A stretch of DNA of 64,000 nucleotides. It comes from Dryococelus australis (taxonomy: Eukaryota; Arthropoda; Insecta; Phasmatodea; Phasmatidae). Below the pieces are notes generated by a model. The model worked only from the letters and a program-made list of their open reading frames with translations, was not told the DNA's origin and searched no databases. The number at the start of each line of letters is the position of its first letter. Within the stretch, counting starts at the first letter, position 1. Position numbers and translations under genes: made by a program. Shown one piece after another: positions 10,802 through 21,862 of this stretch. The stretch lies in the NCBI GenBank assembly GCA_029891345.1, contig CM057005.1, positions 61,459,760 to 61,523,759 of the forward strand, written 5' to 3'.

Positions 10802-13800
10802 TTTGGAGTGTGTGGGTTTAATATCCTCCAGCGGAGCTGCGATGGAATTCAAACAGCAGTTTCTCACTCATATTCCAAAATAGCTCGTATAGTTCATTTT
10901 CCTCAAAGAGCTTCCTAGTATTGCCACTTCTAGATCAGGAGTGTTCCGAAGAAGTGCACATATGCTATGTTCCAGTTATCACCAAATAGATTTGGAATTC
11001 GGTAATGCATTTCCGTAAAGAACTTTGTAGATGCTTCATCGCGTTACTTTACTTTAAAATGCATTACTTCCTAAACGGCAGTCAGTACGTTTTCAAAAAA
11101 TTGTTGAAAGTGTGGCTTTTTAATCACGCTTGCAGGAGCGCTGCCAAATGAAGTCAACCTTTACACTGCCAGCCCTGGCGATGATCCAAATTTCTTGTTA
11201 GTGATAGAGTCTTTAACAACGGCATACAGATTTATACACATCACACATGAGCAGTGGCTGTTGAAAATATTGTCGCGTCTGAAAACAGCTTATTTGTGAT
11301 GAGATTTGGACTCATCAGCACAATGGTACATTAATTACCAACGAAATAATCCTGTACCATAAATCCAATGCTTTCACAGCTTTTCCAAAGATTAAGGCAA
11401 AGATGCAGTTGTTGGTGATTTGGAGCCGTTCACGAAGTTGCTGTGCAGCACATTTTGTGAGAGACTGTGTTTCTACAGCTTCATTATGCCGTAGCGATAT
11501 GTTCCGAAAATTTCCTCTCCAACTTGAATGCCCCAGATTTTCAACGGACGCTCGTCACATGAACGTTTATTGTGAATTATCTCGTACATTCCACTTATAA
11601 CAATGAATGTTTGGCGCAGAGCATTATAACTGCCGAATATTGTTTTCCCATACAGATATTTTGCCGCCAATGTGTTACCTTCATTATTATGGAAAACAAA
11701 ACGCATTCCTGAAATTTTTTAAAAACCAATATGTTAATACTAAAACGTGCAATACTGCAGAGTAACATCACTCTCAGTATTCCGAACATACAGAGACCAC
11801 GCAGTTTTAATCATTATGCTTCACTAAATTTAACGATTTTTCTAATAGATGGCAACTATTATGAATTAATTTACAAAACTTCGGTTACAACCCTGTGGTA
11901 AAATAATCTACCTCATTTTATAATTTATAAATATCTCCTTATACATTATCATGTTTAATTAAATATAACTTGATTTCACTATTTGGCCTCAAATCTGAAA
12001 TCTTATTTTTGCCTTACACTCTAATTCCTTTAGAAATGTAATTACTTCATTATTTTGAGTACCAGCTATTAACATACTTAATTTACATTTTCATGAATTT
12101 TCATTTTTTTTTTGCTGTTGTACTGTTACGTAAATTGCAAAATATGGTGCATTTTATAACAAATAATTATCGTCTTAGAAATACCTGAGCGAACGATCTT
12201 CTTTTAAGATAAAGATATATGTTACATTGTTTTTCAGTTTTTTTAAATTTCCAAGGTACTTAAAAATCTTTGAAAATAAACGAGTGAATGACTTCGTCAA
12301 AAGTACATTATATAAAACTGTAAATCCTATGAAAACGTTGTTCAAAGGAAATTGTATATCGTCCTTAGGACAATAGCGATTTAAATTTAAGCGGTAAGTT
12401 TTTCAAGTATAAAAATTACATCTTTCCATTAAATGACAACATATCTGTAACAACGTTTCAGCAGCCATCCACTAAACACTTTTGTTAAATTTATTTACAC
12501 GCTAAGCAATATGCAAGGAAGTATGTAAAATAATTCACATAATTTCTTTTACTATATTATACTTTAATTATTACTTGACATTTTCTTTAGAACAATGCTT
12601 TCGAAAAGATTGATCAACAAATTCTATTCTTATATTTTTGTAAGTGTATATTGACTTTTCCCAAGTAAAATTGTCTTAGATTGCTAGACGATATAGCACG
12701 TAATTGTAAGCCATGAGGGAAATTTTTCTGAAAATATTGTGAACTGCTTTTGTTCGAGCGTTTAAATTTGATGACAAATTGCTTAAAAATGTAAATAATG
12801 TATGCTTAATTGTATAAAAATGAATTGACGTTCTTAGACCATGTATTAATGTGATGGCAGAATAAATTTTTTGATAAATATTTTTCTATTATATCTGTAA
12901 GCACCTTTTGTCAATAATTTTTTCCTGCAATCCTTTTTCATGATGTTAACTACCTGTAGAATATATTTTGAAAATTAATATTTAAAACGCCATATTATTA
13001 CTACTTCTTGCTGCATGATATTTAGCGTTATTAATATTGATAGAAAACTGAATGTTTAGTGCAGTAACTTTATTAACAAGAAAAACTTAATTTTCACAAA
13101 TATTCCTTTCATCACATTGATCGTGCAAACACACTGTTTATTCTGCCAAATAAAGCCAGGCATATTCTTGGTTTCTCGCGTGTTCACAAAGAAAATTGGC
13201 ATCAAACGGTTTTTCATATATTACAGAAAATCACAGAGTTGGAAAATATTATTTCTATTATTTTATTTAAGTAGAAGATTCCATTAATACAACTTACATT
13301 TAAGTTAGCTAAATACCTAATACAACTGTAGAAAAAAAATTGAATCCATTATTATAAAGTTTGATTTTCAGAACTACTCTCCAAACAAATTGCAGTTTTT
13401 AAAAATACATTCATCTAAAAGGAAAGCTGGGTGTATCGATATTTTACATTTTATTTTTAAAATTTTATAAAGCAGTATATGTGTGTATACTTCAGCATCA
13501 TATCTGTAGATCAGTATATATTTATGTAAAGAACGTACTTGTGCTTGCATGGTGCTGTCTGTTATTTACAACTGGAACCACTTCTTTCGATTTATATTAC
13601 CGCTTTAGGCGTCATGATTTCGGTTTTACGACATAACTCGAGTCGAATGCGAGAATGATTCCTTAGTATAAGCCGTCGTCTATTTTTTTTCCAGTTCCGG
13701 ACTCTCTGATCCATTGGTACCGTGGATATGCTTATTAATCAAGTATAAAACAACGCCTTAATTAAAAATAACTCAGTTAATAGGTTTAATTCAGTTACAA

Positions 13801-14731
13801 GTCATCAAAAATTCACCGTGTTTGGTTGCATGAATCTGGTACTTATGCCTCTATGCTAACGGTCGAATCTAGTGGCGGCATTTAAAAAACGTTATTATAG
13901 CAAAACTTACCTAAAAATGTGTGGTTTTATAACACGTTATTGTGAAAATGATGATTCGGGAACGGGATAAAGTCGTAGGTGGCATTTATTGTAGACTGCC
14001 AGTTATTCTAATGCTAGGAAGTAATATCTCCATTCAGTTTGTGCAAGGTGATACATTGAAGGAACATACCAAGATCTGCATTGGGAGACATGGTAGGGAC
14101 CTGGCGTGGTGCTGCATTGTTCAGTACAAAGTCCAAGTTGTGCATCGACCAATGGCTAAGCGGGGTGGGAGCCTGCTGTAGTTCTTGGCCCTTAGCGAAC
14201 AATGCAAAAACAGTTTACCCATGAAGTGATTTAATATACCGAGGGATCTGGATATATACTTTTTAAGGCGAAATTTTTAAATAGAATATCCACCTTACAG
14301 ATTTGGATGAATGGATCAGTGGGTCAGTCTTGTGAGGGGTCGGTCTGACAGTAATGAGTTGTCTGCTTTAAGTGTGGCCATGATTTAAAACTCAGCGAAG
14401 GACTTGTTTGTAAGGAACTGTAGAAGATATAACTACATGGTAATGTGCTCAAGGAACTAGCATTTAAAGCCTGCCTACCTGCCTGTGTGTGGTGTCTCAA
14501 TGCCTTTATGTAATTGGTCAGCTACGATCACGTGGCAACTCAGGGATTGGCTGGTCGGTGTCCAAACGATGTATTACTGGTGCAATACAATCGATTCGAA
14601 GTCAATGTGACGTCTTAGGGCTGGCATACGCATATTTTGTAAGCAGTAGGGAGGTCAGCTGAGAGGCTTGGCTTGACAGCAGCTGCCGTGAAATATACAT
14701 AGTCTGGACTAGTTTCTACGCCAGGTAATCC
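10802..14731. other. Non-coding stretch
   Basis: Mostly AT-rich. A less AT-rich patch at about 11100-11650 has two short minus-strand frames, for example one containing a CDERPLKIWGI segment. I cannot assign these to a family; they may be a decayed transposon. The rest, 11.8-13.9 kb, shows nothing. Confidence 0.4.
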
Positions 14732-15264
14732 ATGGCTAGTTACATTAAAGCGGAGTGGATATTCCCCACCAGTGGTTTCTCGCCACCGATTTCTTCTTCG
14801 GGTGAGATGCCTCCTCTTTTACCAGTTCCATCGACTTCTTCAGCTACGATGGCTACATCACTAGCAGCATCTACTTCAATCTGTGCAGCGCGATCATCTA
14901 CAGATGCAACAGTACCAACGACTTCTTCATCTGTTACGTCTGATAAATCTTTAATGGATACATCGATATTTCCAGCTGAGGTACCTAAAACACCACTGTC
15001 GGCGTTCCCTGCTTTATTATCTTTAGCACCTACATCACAAACAGGTTCGTCCGAGTCCTTGCCTGCACCACTTCGTTGTCTTCAGTGTCACTTTTGTGAT
15101 AAGACATTTTTTTTTTCGGCCACAATTCACTGCGACGTGAGCGCTTTAATTGTTCCAAGAATCCTTGTTGCATGCCGTATTTGTGAGACAGATGTGGCAA
15201 GCTGTTCAGTCGTAATGACAGTTTACTTAGGCATGCACAGACCTGTATAGGTAAAAGTGCATTT
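14732..15264 (+). pseudogene. C2H2-type zinc-finger coding relic
   Basis: The first part of the frame (14732 to about 15065) encodes a Ser/Thr/Pro/Ala-rich low-complexity region. Zinc-finger-like sequence follows. LQCHFCDKTFFF is readable in the first frame. After a shift in the T-run near 15110, GHNSLRRERFNC is readable. Near 15178-15240 comes RCGKLFSRNDSLLRHAQTC, preceded by a TGA where the family would have a Cys codon (TGT or TGC). The pattern C-x2-C-GK-x-F-S-R-x-D-S-L-x-R-H-x3-C matches C2H2/C2HC fingers, which normally bind DNA. The frameshift and stop indicate a pseudogene or a transposon-borne fragment. Upstream exons and the parent gene are not identified. Confidence 0.5.
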
Positions 15265-16079
15265 CTCATGAGTATATCGGTACCAGGTTTGCTGCGTGCA
15301 GGTCTCTTGTGACTTTGGTACATGCCCTCAAAAGTGTAGTTACCTACGTAACTCGCACTGCAGTGTGGCGGTGTAATAAATGCCACGATATTTTCGCACA
15401 AGGACGAAACGAGTGTGAATAGCAAGATGCATAAAATACTATAACCTTCAAAAAAGTTGCATGTACTGAAATGCATATATATATATATATCGAAGAATAT
15501 TGTAACTTTTTTCGTGGGCATGAGAGACTGTAATAAATTAATTGAATAAAAAATGCCGGTGAATAAAATTTTGTTTTATTTCATGTTTAGTTAATGTGCC
15601 AGAATATAATTAAAATTTAAAGGCACAGAAATAAAATTAATTTAATTGTAAAGTATCTAATAAAATACAATTTTACTATAAATACAATCATATTCTTAAA
15701 TAAAATAATACTTTTTTAAAAATTGTACAACTTAAAATTTTAAATTATATATATATATATATATATAATAAATTTGCATGTAGTCAAAGTCCCGCATTAT
15801 GCATGCAGGTATAGTGCTGATTGAAAAAATCTTTTTTTATAGGATGGAAAACTACAGGTTGTTTTTTTCCTATAAATATAAGTGCCGACAACTCACCTGG
15901 TGGCGAAATCTAGAAATCAACGCCACCTATATGTTGAAAATATAACTCACCATGGAGGGCGCCGACAGCGTTACCTATACTTTAATAACATAAACAAATA
16001 TGGCTGCAACCTGGTGGGTGAATTAATACACCATCATCACCTAGGTAATGAAAACATACGAAATCCAATATCGCGTCCT
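15265..16079. other. Non-coding, short AT repeats
   Basis: Contains short (AT)n runs near 15475-15490 and 15745-15768. No gene is recognised. Confidence 0.5.
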
Positions 16080-16415
16080 CAGCAATTTATAAACAAATGA
16101 AAAAATAAAACACCAATATGGTAGTCGAATGAAGGTGAGAGACAAACTCCAGCTATGTATGAACACATGGCAAACGGAAACAATACAGCGGTCTCCAGAA
16201 AAGTACAAACAAATGACAAACGAAAAAATCTAAGATGGTGGCCACCAGCAATAGATAAACAAATGACAAACAAAATCCAAAATGGTGGCCTCCAGCAATA
16301 TATAAACAAATGACAAACGAAAAATCCAAGATGGCGACCACCGGCTATATATAAACAATTGAAAGACGAGAATCTATGATGGCGACCACCAGTGATAAAT
16401 GACAAACTAAAAAAA
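16080..16415. repeat. Minisatellite, ~49-bp unit
   Basis: Units begin AAACAAATGACAAACGAAAA and continue with CCAAGATGGCGACCACCAGC. Starts are visible at 16207, 16257, 16304 and 16353. Earlier, more diverged units start near 16090 and 16148. Open frames across it, such as repeats of ICLYIAGG on the minus strand, are by-products of the repeat. Confidence 0.85.
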
Positions 16416-18853
16416 CAAGATGACGGAATGTGTATGTGTGAAAGGTTGTGGATTGGGGAAGGGAGGGGGGGGGACTTCCGAAATGTAATTGTTTAAGTAA
16501 TTTTTGAATAATTAATTTTTTTATCTATTTTCTGGCATTTTTTAGAATTTTTTAAGGGGAAAAAGGAGAAAAAATGTCTCGAGGAACTAGAAGTTTTAAA
16601 TATATATTTTAATATATTAAAAATAGTTGATTAATATTTTGAAACAATTTTAAAATAATTTACTGATAAATTAATATATTTTTTTTTTGGATTTTTTGAA
16701 ATTTTGGGATTTTTTAAAAATTTCTTTTAAATTTCTTTTGGATTTTTTAGAATAAAAAAATATCAACTTATTAATTTTTGGGGGTCAAAGGTCAAAGGTT
16801 AAAGATTACTGGCTTCCAATATGGCCACCAGGTGACCAGAGCATTAATAGCTCCGAACTCCGATCCCCTATCCTCTTGCAACAAACTCCCCTAAATCGTT
16901 CTAATTTCAACTTTTTTTTTTTTACTTCTGCCCTTGCAACAAATACTTATAAATACGGCATTATTTTTAATAAAGTCCCCCCCCCCCGAATTTTGTTTAT
17001 TATTTTAGTGATTAGGGTGTTTTATAGGATTATTAATGTTAATGCAGGCCGTGCACTACTTTATTCATGTAATATTTTTATGGGAATCTTATTGCAGTTA
17101 CTTAGTATTACTCAAGGTTTGTACTTATAAATAATTTCCTATATTTCGATAGTAAATTTGACCTTATTCAAATAGAAACTCCCCTAGCCACATAACCCTG
17201 TAATCTTCCCATTATCTTTTGCTGAACACGATCTGCCGAGACTAGCTTCACAAACAACATACTGCGAGGAAAGGTGAAAGTATTCATTTAGTGGAGATGT
17301 ACATATGAAAACTGATACTATCCTACCTTACGTATGAGTTTTTTTTTTACAGCTTACAGAATACGACTTCATAAAACAGGTTTACCTGCACACACTTCTA
17401 ACGGCATGCAATTCCAAAGATGAATTTCCTCTCGAATTGCGCCATACGTTATTATTTTAGATTTTGTTTCAAATGAAGACTGGAAGCGGACGCTTTCTCA
17501 GTGGAACATTTTTCAAGTCCAGAAAACTGTATATTGTAACTTTCTTCACCCATCCATACAAGTTTCGATCTTTCTGGAAATATTACACTACTTATTTCTC
17601 TTAGCGTGTAGTACTTCTTGTAGCAGTTGCTAGCCGACAGAGTGCGGCAATGTTTGATGTTTCTCAAGGACATCAAGAATGAAGAGCACCTAAGGTGTCG
17701 CGGCTCTGCATTTTTAATTTGTTCCTGCGGTTAATCTATTTAATTCATATTTGCGCCCAGCACACACGTTTTCCCGAAAGAATTAAGGTTTAATTCAGGG
17801 TAGAGAATTTCATGCTGATTACAATTATTTTTTTTTTACTTCCAAGTCTTATGACAGCCATGAGTTGATTTTGGCATTCCATGGGGTTCGCATTTCTTTC
17901 TGCTTCGTTTGCCTGTATTGTCGCAGGGCTGCTGGTATAGGTATCAAGAGTTACCAGCCGATTGCGCTATTCAATTACTTGGTGCTCATGAGAAAGGCTG
18001 CTCTTCAGATTGTCAGAAAAAATGTTCAACTGAAATCTTTGCATTGGTAATGTAACACCAACAACGATTTTCATAACATATATTATTTTCCCCGTTTAAA
18101 GTTTAGACTCAATATCTATTTTTTGTTTTGTTTTGTCATGTCATTTCATAGGGCATGTATTTAATAAAAGGTTACTAATGTTACAAATTTAAAATTATAA
18201 TATTTTCTAACGTGATTTAAAGTAAAAGAAATTGTCAACTGAAGAATTTAGCTTAAGTCGGGCTTGGAAATTTACTGTGAGCTCTTTTATATAACCTAAT
18301 GGATTATTTAACACATGAAGATAATATCCCTTCGACCTGAAATCAACGAGGAATGAATACCGGTCAAAATAAATAACACGGTATTTTAATACCGAACACT
18401 TTTTAAATATATACAGTTGTAGTCAAGATACTACACGACGGGAAACTATTCGATACGAAAATATCAGTACGACATCTGAGCTACCGACAACATGAAGCAT
18501 CTTCAAGAAATTACAGTTGAGTAATCCTAAAGCTGCAGTAGTTCTTCTAGTTTGATATAGAGATTATAGGGAATATAACTTCACTCCAATGTGGTACAGT
18601 GGACTGATAATTATTTCGTAAGTTGTAATCGCCTGTTTAAAATGGCGACAATGAACACTTTAACAAAAATATTACATTTAGTTCTGAACTGCTACTTGAA
18701 CTATAAAATTAAATAAAACCTAGGACATTTTGCAGGGCCTATATAACAGACCTCGTGTTAAAATTTTTTTCGGTAATACCCACAGCTCTCCAGTTAATAT
18801 TTTTTCTTCCCTAATCAAATGAAATTTACTTGTGAAAAGGTGGGCAAATCGGA

Positions 18854-18885
<32 letters not shown>

Positions 18886-19718
18886 GTGATTAGTTGTGCG
18901 TAAATAATTAAAAGGGTATTTTTATTAGCCCTGCGAATGAATTAGCAATATTCAAGTAAACAGCTTATTCAATCCGCTGATTTTCCAGTAACTATTCAGT
19001 ATAAATACACGAGGAACGTATTATTGTGGCACTATCAACAGCCAATTAATAAGCTATTGGTTTAATATCAGGGGATGAGATAGCAAACTTTATAGTTTCT
19101 TCTTGTTTTGCAATGTGAAATTTTGCCACTATTGGTGTCACCCATCAGTTTTGGGTGACCTTATATTTTATATATTCTGTCTATTATTTTACAGAAGGTA
19201 TAAAGTACCTGAATTCCGAGGTAACCAAAATGTTGCTTGTCACACCACGAGACTCGTGGATGGAACCTTGAGTAAACCAAGATGGATACTCGTGCAGCTT
19301 TAAGATGTATGCTTGATTTATTTTAACACACAAGCGACCTCCCGGAAAGCGCGCTGGCGTAAAACTGTGCCGTCAATACGGAAAATATTATTTCCGCCTT
19401 CTTGTTTCCCCTACGGCGGAAAAACGAAAAGGGAATAAACATACGGCTTACTCGTTCCCCAACGTGACAACCTTCAAGCTATAGACACGCGATGAGATTT
19501 CGCAACTTCAAAATCTTATGCCTCTCCTTCCAATTCATTCCTGCGGGGAATAGCACGTATAACGAGCGGCGTTTCAGTTATACGCTTGTCTCTGATGCAC
19601 AGCCCGTGGCACACGCTCCCACTTTCTCTCCAGTTAGAAACGTTTATCGTGTCACATGCACGTTCGTCGTCTGAATTCAAATTAGGTTAAGTGCCAGGAT
19701 TTCCATGGATGGCGCACG

Positions 19719-19719
<1 letters not shown>
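16416..19719. other. Non-coding stretch
   Basis: AT-rich with homopolymer runs (G near 16461, C near 16980, T near 18870). At 16781-16850 it has AGGTCAAAGGTCA followed by CTGGCTTCCAATATGG, a phrase shared with the element at 21001-21452. A somewhat CpG-richer patch at 19330-19680 has no recognisable protein. Confidence 0.4.

Positions 19720-19785
<66 letters not shown>
19720..19785. repeat. (AT)n microsatellite
   Basis: Pure AT dinucleotide of about 65 bp, directly upstream of a SINE head. Confidence 0.95.
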
Positions 19786-19786
<1 letters not shown>

Positions 19787-19945
19787 GGTGCAGTGGCTCA
19801 GTTGGCAGAGACGTCTGTCATCTGGGTCTTCCTGGTTCGTGTGACGAAGGTGGAGGAGGAGGAGAAGACCGGAGAGGAGGCGGAGAGTTTCTGGGTTTCA
19901 TCCCAGGTGCCAGCGGGAGCAGATATTATTAGCCCTAGCTGAGGT
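19786..19945 (+). mobile_element. tRNA-headed SINE, second family
   Basis: The head GTGGCTCAGTTGGCAGAG is a textbook RNA polymerase III A box of tRNA type. A weak B-box-like CTGGTTCGTGTGAC follows about 35 bases later. The body is GA-rich and differs from the other SINEs in the window. The end near 19945 is approximate, and no clear target duplication was found because of the adjacent AT repeat. Confidence 0.6.
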
Positions 19946-20005
19946 TTAATCTATTGAATATTTTCTTCGTCAGGATGCCAATGGTATCCCATGACGTAGA
20001 CGCAC

Positions 20006-20281
20006 GCAAAATTCGCGTTATTATTAGGGGACACGTTAACCTTCAATCCCACGTACCTTTGTGATACGTTTGTCGTTGGACAATATTTTACTTGGCACGC
20101 CCTGGGTAACTCTGCGCCAATGAATGAATACATTACAATTGTGCAGTCCAATCACGCGCAGTGCAGTTATAAAGGCCGTGACTTCACATCTACGCAGCAT
20201 CCAATGGAGAAACGACTCCGGCTCGAGTATATACAGCACTGTGAAGTTTAGCCTTATGCCAAATAATAACGCGAATTTTGC
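20006..20281. mobile_element. MITE-like element with 20-bp perfect TIR
   Basis: GCAAAATTCGCGTTATTATT at 20006-20025 is perfectly complementary to 20262-20281. The inner sequence continues as an imperfect inverted repeat for about 20 more bases. No protein is encoded. Flanking target duplications are not obvious. Confidence 0.65.
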
Positions 20282-21000
20282 CGGCCCCTACCCTTGAGTA
20301 CCGGGTTTTTCAGTTTTGTATGTAAACAAATACGATAACAGCAATTTTCAAAAAATAAATATAATTGTGCAATATCATCTGATTTTTGTTTCGTTATAGC
20401 CTACGTAAAGATTAAATTTTGTTATTTGCACTAGAGTTGAACAATAATGAAATACATTCACATATTGTTTAACAATCTGTCGTTAATTTGATTTAGCACA
20501 ACGTTAGCTCACACAATTATTTTATTTACTGAACCGAAAAAAAAAAAATTGTGAAAAGGTTGAAAGTGTGCGTATGAACGCCCAACGGAAAAAACACCGT
20601 TGTGTTTTTACCGTTTGCTCTTGCAAACACCATTGGAGGGCGTAAGTAATAGTCACGAAATAAAGATAATACTTAAAGTTTTGGCCGGGGGAAGTATATA
20701 TCACAATACCAGTCAAAACCGAACTTTTGCACACAAATGAACATATTTTTTATTAATTTACCGCTAGCGTAAAAGTGGCCTGTTTGGGATACCAGCGCAC
20801 CTTGTGGCACGAATTTTCCCTATCAAAAACTCTCCCATAGGATAACTCGTTTTGTTGTTAACCTGGGTATAACGAACCTTACTTTGGCCGACCTGGTTAT
20901 ATCTCCATTCCGACGAGTGAATACAGCTCACCAGCTGCGTGGTAACCAGATTCTATACACATGACGATTTCTCAAGTTGAATGAAACGTGCACTAGACTC
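20282..21000. other. No gene recognised
   Basis: AT-rich spacer between two inverted-repeat elements. The 70-residue minus-strand frame at 20522-20734 has no recognisable motif. Confidence 0.45.
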
Positions 21001-21452
21001 GGCAGTCCTCTGAGTAGAATGAGTATATCGACTTCGAAGCAACAGCTCCTCGGCACAGGAGCGCAGGAGCTGTTACTGCTGTCATTCCGGTCATTCATCC
21101 ACCATATTGGAAGCCAGTGATCGTTGACACCTGAACTTTGACATTGACCTTGACCCCGGTGACTTTTAACCTTGAAATCCCATTGTTTTAATTAATTTTT
21201 TGAAAATTTGTTAAAAAATTTTAAATAATAAATATTTTTATAAATTTGTTGGAATATTAAAGTTTTTTATCTCAAGGTCAAAGGTCACCAGGGCAAGGTC
21301 AAAGTTCACTGGCTTCCAATATGGTGGACGGGCAACTGGAATGACGGAGCAGGTACAGCTCCTATGCACCTGTTCCGGGGTGCCGTTGCCTCAAAGTCGT
21401 TATAATTATGATACTCCTCTGTTTTATTATATATATAAAACAGAGGACTGCC
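21001..21452. mobile_element. Inverted-repeat element with DR1-like motifs
   Basis: GGCAGTCCTCTG at 21001-21012 pairs with 21441-21452. The arms continue with imperfect pairing through CACAGGAGC, CTGTTACTGC, CATTCC and a perfect CCACCATATTGGAAGCCAGT. A second, smaller hairpin (CCTCTGTTTTA...TAAAACAGAGG, about 21417-21447) lies at the right end. The interior contains CAAGGTCAAAGGTCACC and CAAGGTCAAAGTTCA in one arm and related GACCTTGACC strings in the other. No coding is seen. Confidence 0.7.
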
Positions 21453-21589
21453 AGGTAAAATATAATGAAAATAAAATATGAATGTTCCATTAAAATATGT
21501 TGGTCGAAAAATATTGAATATGTTCCAAATCTGCCACGCTGTCTTATCTAGTGTAAAATTATTTTATTTCAACACAATTTTCTAAGCGG

Positions 21590-21829
21590 GGAAGGAGTGT
21601 AGAGATGTGGGCGGCTCTTAACATCGAGGTCTTGAGAGCCGATGAAGATGAAGCGAGGTGAGGATGGAGCAGCGCCGGAATGCAAGTGCGGGGGAAACGG
21701 GAGATCTCCGAGAAAGCCCGCCGACCAGCGTGATCGTCCGACATGTTTCCCACATGCGAATCGGGAATCGAGCTCGGTTAGTCTAGGTGGGAGGCGAGTA
21801 GTATACCATTACACCACCGCGGCCCCTTT
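21590..21829 (-). mobile_element. tRNA-derived SINE, copy A
   Basis: On the minus strand it starts GGGGCCGCGGTGGTGTAATG, with an A-box-like TGGTGTAATGG and a B-box-like GCTCGATTCCC. The shared body follows: CATGTGGGAA, CGGGCTTTCTCGG, CATTCCGGCGCTGC. It ends with the tail GAGCCGCCCACATCTC. Confidence 0.8.
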
Positions 21830-21862
21830 CTTAGACGGATACTCCTGTTGTTTTACCATGTA

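Noticed and set aside
11260-11320. CTGATGAGTCC on the minus strand, resembling a hammerhead ribozyme core
   Set aside because: No matching GGAC-GAAA half or cleavage-site stem could be found nearby.
19691-19942. Frames with Tyr-Ile repeats then Gly/Glu-rich sequence
   Set aside because: Translation of the AT microsatellite and the SINE body.
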